Below, one piece after another: positions 36,696-45,223 of a stretch of DNA of 64,000 nucleotides (the first letter of the stretch is position 1; every line of letters begins with the position of its first letter). Location of the stretch: contig NZ_RSCL01000011.1 in the NCBI RefSeq assembly GCF_003991905.1, positions 192,984 to 256,983 on the forward strand, written 5' to 3'. Made by a program: the position numbers and the translations under genes. This DNA is from Dulcicalothrix desertica PCC 7102. Its GTDB lineage: Bacteria > Cyanobacteriota > Cyanobacteriia > Cyanobacteriales > Nostocaceae. The notes below the pieces were generated by a model that saw only the letters and a list, made by a program, of their open reading frames with translations, had not been told where the DNA came from and searched no databases.

Positions 36696-38738
36696 TCATA
36701 AAATTTGACCCATTAAATTCTCAGCTAATTGCCGATACTCAAAAAATTCCATCGAAAAAGTAGCCATCCCTTGGGAAAGCGAGCGTACCTCAGTAGAATA
36801 TCCAAACATTTCTGCTAAAGGAACTTCTGCATGTATAACCACATCGTTATCTAAAGTGTCCGAACCGAGCAATAATGCACGACGAGCTAGCAATTTACCT
36901 TGAATTCTACCTAAAAATTGGCTCGGTGTCTGCACTTCCAATAGCATCATTGGTTCTAAAAGTATTGGTTTAGCTTTCGCAAATGCTTCTTCAAAACCTT
37001 GTCTTGCTGCGAATCTAAAAGCCATTTCATGAGAATCAATTGAATGGTAAGAACCTCCTGACAAAATCACCTTCACCCCCATAATCGGATAACCTTTCAA
37101 CCATCCTGTTTTCAAAGCATCTTCAAACCCTTGTTCGCAAGCATAAATAAATTGTTGGGGAATTTCATCTCCAATAACTCGGTTTTCAAAAATAAAAGCT
37201 TCCTCACATGGTTCCAATCTACCCACCACATGGGCAAATTGTCCGGCGCCACCTGTTTGCCTTTTGAAAGTAAAATCAAAGTTTGCTGCTTGGGTAATCG
37301 TTTCTCGATATGCAACCGCAGGGGCGCCCACATAAACCTCTGTGTGATATTCCCTTTTCATTCTTTCTAAATATATTTCTAGATGCAGTTCTCCCATCCC
37401 CGACATCAGGGTTTTATGAGATTCGGGGTCTGTGGTAACATGCAAAGTCGGGTCTTCGCTCGTAAAGCGCTGCAAAGCTTTGCTAATTTTTTCGATATCT
37501 TCCTGGCTCTTGGGAGTTATAGCAATTGTCATTACTGGTTCCGGAATAAATATTCCTTCCAGAGACATCTTCGTTCCAAGGGAACACAACGTATCTCCCG
37601 AAGCACAATTTACACCAATTAGACCAACTATTTCTCCAGGTTCGGCAATTTCTAACTCTTGACGTTTATCAACTTCTATTCTCACCAAGCGATTAACACG
37701 AACTTGCTTTTGAGTACGACTATTATATAATTTGTCACCCGGTTTCAAAACTCCCGAATAAAGTCGGGTATAAGTTAACTGCCCAAATTCATCATCAATA
37801 AGTTTAAATGCCATTGCGACAACCGCAGCATCCTGAACGGGATAAACTTGTACTTGTTTATTTGCTGCCAAATCTGTCACCGTAACTCCACCCCGCTCAA
37901 TCGGGGAAGGTAAATATAGTGCGATGGCATCAAGTAAATTTTGCACACCCTTGTTCTTAACAGCAGAACCCATTAACACTGGTGTAAATTCTAGTGTCAA
38001 GGTTCCCTGACGAATTGCATCCCAAATCATTTGTTGGGGAATCTCTTCACCTGCAAGCAATTTTGCCATCATTGCTTCCGAATGGATAGAAATAGTATCC
38101 AAAAGTTTGTCTCGTGCAATTTGTGCTGGTTGTTGCAATTCAAAAGGAATTGGTCGTTTCTGCCAAATCTCTCCGTTATCCCCTTGAAAATAATTGGCAG
38201 TCATCTCAATTAAATCGATAACTCCCACAAACTCATCTTCCAAGCCAATTGGATATTGTAGTACAACCGGATTTAAGCCCAATTTTCCCCGTAATGCATC
38301 CACAACCCGGAAAGGATTGGCGCCAAGGCGATCAAGTTTATTGATAAAAGCGATACGGGGTACTTGGTAGCGCTTCATTTGTCTATCGATGGTAATAGAT
38401 TGTGACTGTACACCTGCAACCCCACACAACACCATAATTGCTCCATCTAAAACCCGTAAAGAGCGCTCGACTTCAATTGTGAAATCCACATGACCAGGTG
38501 TATCAATTAAATTAATCTGCTTATCACCCCAAAAACAGGTAACAGCAGCAGAGGTAATAGTAATACCCTTTTCTCGCTCTAATTCCATATAATCCATCGT
38601 TGCACCACCACTATCCACCTCTTCAATCTTGTGGATTTTTCCGGTATAGTATAAAATCCGTTCTGAAAGGGTAGTTTTACCTGCGTCGATATGAGCAGAA
38701 ATACCGATATTGCGGATGTTGCAGCGAGGAATCATCAT
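36696..38738 (-). CDS. elongation factor G paralogue
   Basis: This is a 680-residue, full-length translational GTPase: G1 AHIDAGKT, G2 region KGITITSAA, G3 DTPGHVDF, G4 NKLD, then domains II-V through the end. It is slightly shorter and more divergent than housekeeping EF-G, as are the extra copies most cyanobacteria carry. Ribosome translocation or recycling under special conditions is likely. It is expressed from its own direct-repeat element (site I) and leads the two FAD enzymes. The main fusA is not in the window. Confidence 0.92.
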   Translation of the reverse strand: MMIPRCNIRNIGISAHIDAGKTTLSERILYYTGKIHKIEEVDSGGATMDYMELEREKGITITSAAVTCFWGDKQINLIDTPGHVDFTIEVERSLRVLDGAIMVLCGVAGVQSQSITIDRQMKRYQVPRIAFINKLDRLGANPFRVVDALRGKLGLNPVVLQYPIGLEDEFVGVIDLIEMTANYFQGDNGEIWQKRPIPFELQQPAQIARDKLLDTISIHSEAMMAKLLAGEEIPQQMIWDAIRQGTLTLEFTPVLMGSAVKNKGVQNLLDAIALYLPSPIERGGVTVTDLAANKQVQVYPVQDAAVVAMAFKLIDDEFGQLTYTRLYSGVLKPGDKLYNSRTQKQVRVNRLVRIEVDKRQELEIAEPGEIVGLIGVNCASGDTLCSLGTKMSLEGIFIPEPVMTIAITPKSQEDIEKISKALQRFTSEDPTLHVTTDPESHKTLMSGMGELHLEIYLERMKREYHTEVYVGAPAVAYRETITQAANFDFTFKRQTGGAGQFAHVVGRLEPCEEAFIFENRVIGDEIPQQFIYACEQGFEDALKTGWLKGYPIMGVKVILSGGSYHSIDSHEMAFRFAARQGFEEAFAKAKPILLEPMMLLEVQTPSQFLGRIQGKLLARRALLLGSDTLDNDVVIHAEVPLAEMFGYSTEVRSLSQGMATFSMEFFEYRQLAENLMGQIL

Positions 38739-38800
38739 GGTTCTTCCTTTGTATGGGAATAACTTCTGTATTTTGATTTCTAAGTCGATATTAAAAAATA

Positions 38801-38820
38801 AATGTGAGGATGTTGTGAGT
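38801..38820 (-). promoter_or_regulatory. 11-bp direct-repeat element, site I
   Basis: On the minus strand ACTCACAACATCCTCACATT, 62 bases before the EF-G start and identical to site H. Confidence 0.7.
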
Positions 38821-38850
38821 AAATTGTAGAGGCGCCATATTTGTTAATTT

Positions 38851-38870
38851 CCTCACGATTGCCTCAATTT
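38851..38870 (+). promoter_or_regulatory. 11-bp direct-repeat element, site J
   Basis: CCTCACGATTGCCTCAATTT on the plus strand, 30 bases beyond site I and in opposite orientation, repeating the arrangement of sites G and H. Confidence 0.6.
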
Positions 38871-38991
38871 CAAGGCTGCGTTTGAACAATACCAATAAAG
38901 GCATTTTCAGAGAAAATGGAATCGCACGCAATGATTTAATCTTAAAATTCGCCGACTCTAACACTTTAGAAACTTTTGGTAATTTCTGGTG

Positions 38992-39525
38992 TTACACTTG
39001 CAGAGAATTAGCAGCTTTTACTTGTTGCAATTCTTGACTATTGGCTTGAACTGATTGTTGTACTGTTAGAACAGAGCAAGGAGCATGGTGCAAAACATAA
39101 TTACTAACACTACCCAAAAAGAACTCGCTTAATCCAGTTCTGCCGCGACGACCTATAATAATTAAATCAGCATTCCAAGTCTGAGCTATTTCACAAATAA
39201 CTCGGCTTGGGTCACCAAACAAAATTTTAAATTCTGCATCTATACCTAAGTCTATTGCTTGCTGACAAAGTTGCCTTAAAAACTTAATTTTATCTTGTTT
39301 AATGTTTTCTGATTGCTGAATGTATTCCTTCACAACTTCTCCGTATAAAGCTGGAACAGCAGTATTAGGATAAGCATATATCGGGGGATACTGTTCATCA
39401 AAGGGTGATATTACGTTGACCAACATCAAATTTGAAGCAGTCAACTGTGCTAGCAATAAAGCTTTATCCACAACTGGCTGGCAAGTATCATGAGTATCGA
39501 CTGCAACCAAAATTTTATTAAACAT
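38992..39525 (-). CDS. universal stress protein (UspA family), second copy
   Basis: This is a 177-residue Usp with KILVAVDTHD at the start and the ATP-binding motif GRRGRTGLSEFFLGSVSNYV. It is clearly a duplicate of the gene at 31594-32121. It stands alone on the minus strand, 125 bases from site K. The Usp copies of this region are the kind usually induced together with Hsp20 and PEP synthase under energy limitation. Confidence 0.92.
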   Translation of the reverse strand: MFNKILVAVDTHDTCQPVVDKALLLAQLTASNLMLVNVISPFDEQYPPIYAYPNTAVPALYGEVVKEYIQQSENIKQDKIKFLRQLCQQAIDLGIDAEFKILFGDPSRVICEIAQTWNADLIIIGRRGRTGLSEFFLGSVSNYVLHHAPCSVLTVQQSVQANSQELQQVKAANSLQV

Positions 39526-39649
39526 ACTTAAAACCTCTGAGTGTTAATATGCACGCCCAAGCGGAAAGGTATTGAGGTAAGTTCCTGCTGTTCTCTGAAA
39601 CTAGCATTAGCTAAATCTTCAATACTTCACAATTATGTTATAGACAAAT

Positions 39650-39669
39650 AATTTGAGGAAGTTGTGAAG
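39650..39669 (-). promoter_or_regulatory. 11-bp direct-repeat element, site K
   Basis: On the minus strand CTTCACAACTTCCTCAAATT, one base off consensus at each of two positions; 125 bases before the second Usp gene. Confidence 0.7.
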
Positions 39670-39691
39670 AATGCCAATTTGCAAATATTTG

Positions 39692-39931
39692 TTAAAAAAG
39701 ACCAACTTTATCTGTCATTTCCCACGGCAAGCGGATATCCATCCTACCCACATGACCATAAGCGGCTAATTTTTCATAAAAACCATCTTTTCTCAACAAA
39801 GGTAAGAATCTCAAATTAAACTGCTTGATAATACCAGCTAAACGGAAATCAAAATGCTTCTCTAATATTTGCACAATTTCCTCGTCATCTAGTTTACCTG
39901 TACCAAATGTTTCTACTTGAATATCTTTGCT
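39692..39931 (-). pseudogene. metK: 3' remnant of S-adenosylmethionine synthetase
   Basis: The surviving 80 codons read [18 protein letters not shown], then [20 protein letters not shown] and AAYGHVGR, and end [11 protein letters not shown]. This is the MetK C-terminus (typical text VDTFGTGK, AAYGHFGR, PWE-TDKV). A stop (39932-39934) precedes the fragment and the other 330 residues are gone. Several family positions have also drifted. Confidence 0.8.
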
Positions 39932-40257
39932 TCAGGGTTAATACTTAATAATATCGGTAGAATCCAGTACAGGCGCCTCTAATTACTAAAGTCGATGGGC
40001 GTTCGCGTTTTTTAAGCGAATGAATAATCTTTTCTGACTGGCTTTCTGTGAAATAGCCAATGCCTTTTTCTCCCTGAATGTAGTAATATAATATTTGGCA
40101 TAAGAAACTTCTCGGCTTTCCACAAGTAAAGGTTTGTGCGTAAAATCTTGTTATTGTATCACGCGACAAGTAGCGCGATGGTAATGATTTGGCCTCGTTG
40201 ACGCTATAAGTCACGAGTCAGTTTTATATCAAGCGGTTTCATGTTATAAAACCTAAA
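39932..40257. other. region without a supported gene
   Basis: An open frame of 89 codons on the minus strand here shows no domain, no ribosome site and an odd composition. I regard it as chance. The stretch may be more decayed sequence of the lost metK neighbourhood. Confidence 0.5.
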
Positions 40258-40506
40258 CTAGGGATTTATAAGTCTGTCACCTAACTTAGCCCAAGTTTTG
40301 GCGCCGACTATTCCATCTGCCACCAAGCCAAAAGTAGTTTGGTATCTTTTTACTGCTTGCTCTGTTTTTGAACCAAACTTTCCGTCAACTCCACCTGTGC
40401 GATAGCTTTGAGATTCCAACAGTTCCTGTAGAAGTGTTACAGCCCCACCTTCGCTGCCGATACGTATAACTGGTAATTCAGCTGCGTCTTGTGTTTCAAC
40501 TGGCAT
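40258..40506 (-). CDS. small peptidoglycan-binding-domain protein
   Basis: This 82-residue protein is one PG_binding_1 domain: VTLLQELLESQSYRTGGVDG, KFGSKTEQAVKRYQTTFGLV and ADGIVGAKTWAKL. There is no signal peptide visible, which is unusual for a wall-binding domain and also seen in several small cyanobacterial members. Site L is 51 bases upstream. Confidence 0.85.
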   Translation of the reverse strand: MPVETQDAAELPVIRIGSEGGAVTLLQELLESQSYRTGGVDGKFGSKTEQAVKRYQTTFGLVADGIVGAKTWAKLGDRLINP

Positions 40507-40556
40507 AATTTGTTTCCTCTAACGGTAAGGGCATATATTATATAGGTTATAAAAAG

Positions 40557-40576
40557 ATGTTGAGGAGATTGTGAGG
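40557..40576 (-). promoter_or_regulatory. 11-bp direct-repeat element, site L
   Basis: On the minus strand CCTCACAATCTCCTCAACAT, 51 bases before the peptidoglycan-binding gene. Confidence 0.72.
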
Positions 40577-40630
40577 TTAGCCAAGCAACAAGGAAGTAAA
40601 ATACAGCGGATTTAGTGTACGTGCGGTGCA

Positions 40631-40660
40631 TGTAGAGACGCGACATGTCGCGTCTCTACA
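40631..40660. repeat. 30-bp perfect palindrome, GTAGAGACG family
   Basis: TGTAGAGACGCGACA followed by its exact complement, with no loop. It is the longest member of the family also found inside modBC and at 59210. Confidence 0.85.
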
Positions 40661-40704
40661 AGGTTTTGGGCATTATTATGTACCTCATATACCTGAAATT
40701 TGCT

Positions 40705-40797
40705 GTATTGCTTGTTACTCACGATAGCCGTATTTTAGATATTGCCGACCGTATTTTGCGTATGGAAGACGGACGAGTAACTATTCGCTCATTTTGA
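40705..40797 (+). pseudogene. 3' remnant of a DevA/MacB-type ABC ATPase
   Basis: Thirty codons read VLLVTHDSRILDIADRILRM and EDGRVTIRSF, then stop. This is the switch-His loop and C-terminus of LolD/MacB/DevA-type ATPases (typical text VTHDNRILDVADRI). No Walker motifs remain upstream. Its stop codon abuts the end of the convergent regulator gene. Confidence 0.7.
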
Positions 40798-43062
40798 TTA
40801 ACTTGATTGGAACAACTTCTCGATTTTCTTCAATTCTGATAAAGCTTGTTTATGTTTGGTAATATCACGTGTAATCAAGACTGCTACTATGCTTTTATCA
40901 GGTTGCTGCATAGGTACAGCGTGAGTTTGCAGCCATCGATGGTTTCCTTTACAAGTAATTATCTCAAATTCCAAAGTTCCAGAACCGCCTGCAAATACTT
41001 TTTGATTTAGTTTTTCAAATGCATCGCGATATTCTGGGGTGATTAAAGAGTAAATATTGCGACCAATTACATCATCAGCTTTTTCTGCTTCAATCATCGC
41101 AAATCCTGCTGGATTGATTTCTAGTAAAGTCCCATCGGGAGCAAGTACTTTTACGCATTCTGGTTCCGCATCAAATATAGTACGCCAGTATAAACAAGAA
41201 TTGCGGTCTACAGAAGATTGGCTTTGTGCTACACGTCGCAATAATTTATTACGTTCCAAACGGTTAAGAATGCAAGCGATAAGTTCAGTACCTACAATTG
41301 GCTTGCTCACAAAATCATCGGCGCCTACGGTAAATACTTGATTTATAATATCAGAAACAGTATGAGCCGTTAAAAAAACAATTGGCAAATCACCCCAATA
41401 AGGGTCATTACGAACTACTTGACAAAGCTCAATACCGTTGATATCTGGCATTTCTACATCCAAGATAAGTAAATGTGGCTTCGTTGCTTCTAATACTTCC
41501 CAAAAGTTTTTGGGATTATCCAAAGTATGTACTTTTAATCCCCAAGGTGACAGTAAAACTTGTAAAAGTTCTAGAATTTTGGGGTCATCATCGACGGCTA
41601 AAATATTAGTCTCAAAATTTTCATCTTGCTCTAATACTTGTGCTACAACTTCTAAGACTTTGGTTGGCGTAGTCGGTTTCTGCAAAAAAGTATTTCCACC
41701 CTTACGAGCGGCTTGCAAACGACTAGCAAAATCGGTCTTCTCTGTAAAAATTACAGCAGGTACAGGTGGTTTAAGTTGTTTAAGGTCTGTCAGTAAGCTA
41801 CTAACATCCTCCCAACTTCCGCAAACAGTCGGGTCAAGCAAAACAATACTTGGATGTGTACTATAAAGTTTAGCACGGGCTGTATTAATATCGGTTGCAC
41901 CAATAACTTGTAAACCTTTATTTATTGCTTGATTCCGCAGTTCCGCAACTACTGACTCATTATCAAGAACTAACACTAATGGAAGTTCGTTTTGTACTTT
42001 TTGCCCTAAGTGTAGTGTGAGTGGTGAAAACTGCCCAATTTCTTGTACTAAAGCTTTTACTAATTCATTAATTTTTGCTGTATCGTATGTATCTAAATCA
42101 TTTTCAAACTGTAAGAGTTTCTCAATCTTATGGGCAATTTGAGAACCTTCGTCCAAGCCAATACTTCCTAGAAAGCCAGCAAAAGTATGCGCCACGTTTT
42201 GTGCGGATGAACGTAAATTTGAATTTAAATTGTTAGCCTTCAAAGCCTCAGCAGCTTCTACTAAAATATTGACTTGTTCAACAACATTAGAGCTATATTT
42301 ATGCCATAATAGAGCAATTGTTGAAATATTTTTTTGTTTAAAAGAAGTAGTTTTAACTTGAGAGGTAGATTTTTCAGTTTTTTGGTGTTGTGATATTTTT
42401 AATCGATAACCAATTCCATAAACGGTTTCAACTAAATCGCTAGATGCCCCTGCTGCTTTTAATTTTTGTCGTAACCCTTTAATATGAGTACGAACAGCTT
42501 CTTCGCCTGGAGCTTCTTCATAAGACCATAAATGCTCTAAAATCATTCCGCAACTAAATATCCGCTTACTATTTCGCATTAACAGTTCTAAAAGCGCATA
42601 TTCTTTTGGGGTTAAATTTAAGATTTCATCACCATAAGTAACTTGACAGGTAGTCGGGTCAAGTTTTAATTCTCCAGCTGTTAATACAGGCTGTGAAGAC
42701 ACTTTACCACGACGTAAAAGAGCATGTACCCTTGCTATCAACTCTTCTTGGTCGAAAGGTTTAACAAGATAATCATCTGCACCTGCATTTAAACCGACTG
42801 CTTTCTCGTGACTACTATCGCGTCCTGTTAATAATAAGATTGGGGTTTGTAAACCTAAGTCACGAATTTGACGGCAAAGGCTAATACCATCCAACTTTGG
42901 TATTATAACATCAAGTAGTATTAAATCATATTCGTAAGTTTGAATTAAATCTTTAGCCGCCTCACCATCTGCTGCTGTCTCAACTGCATAGTTTTGATTG
43001 CTAAGGATGAGCTTTAGCACTTCACAAACAAGCAGGTCATCCTCGATAACTAAAATTTTCAT
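40798..43062 (-). CDS. multi-receiver OmpR/PhoB-type hybrid response regulator
   Basis: This 754-residue regulator has, in order: receiver 1 (about 1-120; Asp in LILLDVIIPKLDG, Lys in YLVKPF), an OmpR/PhoB winged helix (about 130-225; LTPKEYALLELLMRN, VRTHIKGLRQKL, VYGIGYRL), an Hpt-like helical domain (about 255-340; AHTFAGFLGSIG), receiver 2 (about 355-475; Asp in IVLLDPTVCG, context degenerate), receiver 3 (about 485-605; LLILDVEMPDING) and one PAS domain (about 625-735). It ends soon after the PAS domain (KKIEKLFQSS), so a following kinase or output domain may have been lost. No partner kinase lies nearby. Proteins with this wing type bind direct repeats with an 11-base period, the geometry of the element scattered around it. 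Confidence 0.9.
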   Translation of the reverse strand: MKILVIEDDLLVCEVLKLILSNQNYAVETAADGEAAKDLIQTYEYDLILLDVIIPKLDGISLCRQIRDLGLQTPILLLTGRDSSHEKAVGLNAGADDYLVKPFDQEELIARVHALLRRGKVSSQPVLTAGELKLDPTTCQVTYGDEILNLTPKEYALLELLMRNSKRIFSCGMILEHLWSYEEAPGEEAVRTHIKGLRQKLKAAGASSDLVETVYGIGYRLKISQHQKTEKSTSQVKTTSFKQKNISTIALLWHKYSSNVVEQVNILVEAAEALKANNLNSNLRSSAQNVAHTFAGFLGSIGLDEGSQIAHKIEKLLQFENDLDTYDTAKINELVKALVQEIGQFSPLTLHLGQKVQNELPLVLVLDNESVVAELRNQAINKGLQVIGATDINTARAKLYSTHPSIVLLDPTVCGSWEDVSSLLTDLKQLKPPVPAVIFTEKTDFASRLQAARKGGNTFLQKPTTPTKVLEVVAQVLEQDENFETNILAVDDDPKILELLQVLLSPWGLKVHTLDNPKNFWEVLEATKPHLLILDVEMPDINGIELCQVVRNDPYWGDLPIVFLTAHTVSDIINQVFTVGADDFVSKPIVGTELIACILNRLERNKLLRRVAQSQSSVDRNSCLYWRTIFDAEPECVKVLAPDGTLLEINPAGFAMIEAEKADDVIGRNIYSLITPEYRDAFEKLNQKVFAGGSGTLEFEIITCKGNHRWLQTHAVPMQQPDKSIVAVLITRDITKHKQALSELKKIEKLFQSS

Positions 43063-43301
43063 TATCTAAATTTTTAGCGATGGTAACTACACTTTTATAG
43101 TTGATGATCGTAAAAATAAACTATATCGTTTATAGATACAGTTAGCCAGCGGGATGCAAGCTTTATTTGTATAACTCTGAGCTTTTAGTTTCAGGGGAAC
43201 GTATTTTGCATAAAATTATTATGTATTTCCATATTGATAATACAAAGTAGCCCGCCACATAGTTGAATTTTCTTCACATATCTTAACTCTTCTTCAACAT
43301 T
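43063..43301. other. upstream region of the regulator gene
   Basis: A+T-rich sequence with no open frame or strong hairpin. It should contain the regulator's promoter. No good copy of the direct-repeat element lies within 200 bases of the start codon. Confidence 0.5.
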
Positions 43302-43320
43302 TCTCACAAGCCCATCAAAT
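43302..43320 (+). promoter_or_regulatory. 11-bp direct-repeat element, site M (weak)
   Basis: TCTCACAAGCCCATCAAAT on the plus strand. The spacing is kept but four positions differ from consensus. It precedes the P-type ATPase remnant by about 200 bases. Confidence 0.4.
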
Positions 43321-43441
43321 TTAAAATTTAACCTGAACCTAAAACTACCCGACAACCACTCCCCAAGGGCTGAGTGATGCTGAAGCTAATCTACTTATTA
43401 AACAATACCTCACCAGAATGCATCATTCTCAATAAGCTTAA

Positions 43442-43509
43442 AGAAACCGGGCTTCTGTACGAAAAATCAACGTTTTCTAGCAAAGTATTTGTCAAGAAGC
43501 CCGGTTTCT
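43442..43509. repeat. inverted repeat with 15-bp arms, AGAAACCGGGC family
   Basis: AGAAACCGGGCTTCT (43442-43456) and its perfect complement (43495-43509). It ends a few bases before the P-type ATPase remnant and is followed by the same GGTGCAAGAT text seen at 8944 and 56878. Confidence 0.82.
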
Positions 43510-43516
43510 GGGCCTG

Positions 43517-43959
43517 GTGCAAGATGTAAGATACGGGTATAATGAACTACCACCAAGTCAAAGACATCCTTTATTATTACGCTTTGTTAACCAATTAACT
43601 CACTTCATGGCGCTTTTATTATGGGTCGCAGGAACGTTGCCTTTTATTTCACAAACCCACCCCAGAACCTGGCTGGGCAATCTGGGCAGTAATTTTGATC
43701 AACGCAATTTTTAGTTTTTGGCTGCCGTTCCGAAAGAATTTCGATATTTCGCTTGGGAATTGCAGTCGAATGGGTATTAATTTTATCAATTATTTACTCT
43801 CCCACCTTGCAACAAATCTTTATGACTGCACCTTTACAACCTTTACAATTGTTAACTTTGCTAATATGTCCGCCATTAGTTTTAATCGCCGATGAGGGGA
43901 GCAAACGGTTTATAAGGCGCCTTATTGCGGTTGCTTTTGAAAATCCTATTTTCCATTAA
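43517..43959 (+). pseudogene. internally deleted, frameshifted P-type cation ATPase
   Basis: The N-terminal segment reads RYGYNELPPSQRHPLLLRFV and LTHFMALLLWVAG. It continues in another frame as GWAIWAVILINAIFSFW and then jumps to the last membrane helices (VEWVLILSIIYSPTLQQIF, then LLTLLICPPLVLIADEGSK). The phosphorylation and nucleotide-binding domains (about 700 residues) are missing. The intact gene would be a Ca2+/Mg2+- or cation-transporting ATPase of the PMA/CtpF kind. Confidence 0.78.
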
Positions 43960-43963
43960 AATC

Positions 43964-44011
43964 AGGACTTACGCAAAAATCCTAGAAACCAGGTTTTTGT
44001 GCGTAAGTCCT
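43964..44011. repeat. inverted repeat with 12-bp arms
   Basis: AGGACTTACGCA (43964-43975) and TGCGTAAGTCCT (44000-44011), a common cyanobacterial intergenic hairpin type; it lies between the ATPase remnant and the hsp20 promoter. Confidence 0.75.
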
Positions 44012-44035
44012 AAAAATATTTAACTTCATCGCAAT

Positions 44036-44055
44036 CCTCACAACTTCCTCAAATT
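44036..44055 (+). promoter_or_regulatory. 11-bp direct-repeat element, site N
   Basis: CCTCACAACTTCCTCAAATT followed by TTTAT; 77 bases before the hsp20 start. Confidence 0.75.
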
Positions 44056-44131
44056 TTTATCTTAACTTGATAGTAGAGCCAATATCAGGCTCTACTATGA
44101 AAAAGTAAAAGCGTATTTGAGGAATATAAAT

Positions 44132-44710
44132 ATGTCTTTAATACACTGGGAACCATTGAAAGAGTTGAATGCTTTACGTCAAAACGTAAATCGCTTGTTT
44201 GATGAAATTATGCATCCAGAACAAATGCATAAAGTCTTCCCTACACTTGATGGTCTAAATTGGAACCCGGCTATTGAGCTTAAAGAATTAGATCAAGAGA
44301 TTATCCTTAAAGTACAAGTACCGGGAATAGATGCTAAAGATTTAGACATTCAAGTCAGTGAAAATGCAGTTGCAGTTGCAGGTGAATATCAAGAGGAAAA
44401 AACGAGCGATAGTAAAGGATTTTATCGCTCTGAATTTAGTTACGGAAAATTTCAACGCATTATCCCATTACCAGCAAATGTCAAACACGAGGAAGTAAAA
44501 GCAGAAGTAAAAGATGGTGTGGTGACTTTAACTTTACCAAAAGCTCAAACATCTCAACGTAATGTTGTCAAAGTTGATTTGACATTCCAAGAAAAAGCAC
44601 GGGAGGCAATGACTGAAGAACGTTTGCATGAAAAACATGTTCAAGATACAATGCGAGGACGTGCCAGCGAAGAATTAGACAAAAGCACAGTTGATTACGT
44701 TGCCCAATAA
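44132..44710 (+). CDS. Hsp20/alpha-crystallin small heat-shock protein
   Basis: This is a 192-residue holdase chaperone. The N-terminal part LIHWEPLKELNALRQNVNRL is typical of bacterial class A sHsps. The alpha-crystallin domain covers about residues 43-145 (NPAIELKELDQEI to DGVVTLTLPKA). The C-terminal tail is about 35 residues longer than usual and strongly charged (EKAREAMTEERLHEKHVQDT). GAGGA precedes the ATG at 44132; an upstream TTG is less likely. It is monocistronic and controlled by site N. Confidence 0.93.
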   Translation: MSLIHWEPLKELNALRQNVNRLFDEIMHPEQMHKVFPTLDGLNWNPAIELKELDQEIILKVQVPGIDAKDLDIQVSENAVAVAGEYQEEKTSDSKGFYRSEFSYGKFQRIIPLPANVKHEEVKAEVKDGVVTLTLPKAQTSQRNVVKVDLTFQEKAREAMTEERLHEKHVQDTMRGRASEELDKSTVDYVAQ

Positions 44711-44768
44711 GCAAGAACTGCAACGGTAGAACCAAGGCTTCACGAAGAACACAACCGCGTAAAATGGT

Positions 44769-44788
44769 AGGGTGGCTTAAGCCACCCT
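44769..44788. terminator. perfect 20-bp palindrome after hsp20
   Basis: AGGGTGGCTTAAGCCACCCT lies 59 bases after the hsp20 stop. It can form a strong hairpin but has no T-run, so it may be a dispersed repeat used as a terminator. Confidence 0.5.
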
Positions 44789-44792
44789 GCCT

Positions 44793-44972
44793 TTAGACCG
44801 TAGAAAATCTCGAATCGAACTGTTCAACTAAACAACGAACCTGCTCATCAGTCACTTGAGAGAAATCTTCGTATCTAAATCCAACATTATAAAAAGGTTC
44901 TGGAGTTAACAAGCATACAACAGAAGAAACCAGAGTTTGCAACTGCTGATAAACTTTAATTGGCGCCTTCAC
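44793..44972 (-). CDS. doubtful 59-residue frame
   Basis: A GTG-started frame (VKAPIKVYQQLQTLVSSVVC onward, ending CLVEQFDSRFSTV) with protein-like composition but no recognised family. Its start lies inside direct-repeat site O, so it may be a fragment of a lost gene. Confidence 0.25.
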   Translation of the reverse strand: MKAPIKVYQQLQTLVSSVVCLLTPEPFYNVGFRYEDFSQVTDEQVRCLVEQFDSRFSTV

Positions 44973-44986
44973 AAGTTCCTCAAATT
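44967..44986 (+). promoter_or_regulatory. 11-bp direct-repeat element, site O
   Basis: CTTCACAAGTTCCTCAAATT followed by TTTAA, 13 bases before the pfk remnant. Confidence 0.7.
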
Positions 44987-44999
44987 TTTAACATTTTAG

Positions 45000-45194
45000 T
45001 TGCAACTGAAGAATGGTAAAGCTGCTGTAGATTTAATTGCACAAGGCGATACAGGTAAGATGGTTGGATGGCACAATGGAAAAGTTGAAGCCATACCTCT
45101 TTCTAATGTTCTTGCTCAAAGTCCCTTGCTTGTAAGCGCGAATAGTTATTTAGTCGAAACAGCACGCGCGTTAGGTATTTATGTAGGAAAATAA
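45000..45194 (+). pseudogene. pfkA: 3' remnant of 6-phosphofructokinase
   Basis: The 64 codons (MQLKNGKAAVDLIAQGDTGK, MVGWHNGKVEAIPLSNV, LVETARALGIYVGK) match the C-terminus of bacterial PfkA, where the segment G-AAVDL-A-G and the closing LV-TAR-LGI-LG are conserved. The ATP and fructose-phosphate sites are absent, so it is not functional. A copy of the regulatory element remains 13 bases in front of it. Confidence 0.72.
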
Positions 45195-45223
45195 CCAGCA
45201 AAAGTTATCACAGTTATCAACTT

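Noticed and set aside
39945-40214. An 89-codon minus-strand frame
   Set aside because: No domain, no ribosome site and unusual composition; it lies in decayed sequence after the metK remnant.
44793-45194. Possibility that the pfk fragment is a functional small protein
   Set aside because: It matches only the last fifth of phosphofructokinase, has no natural start or ribosome site and lacks all catalytic residues.
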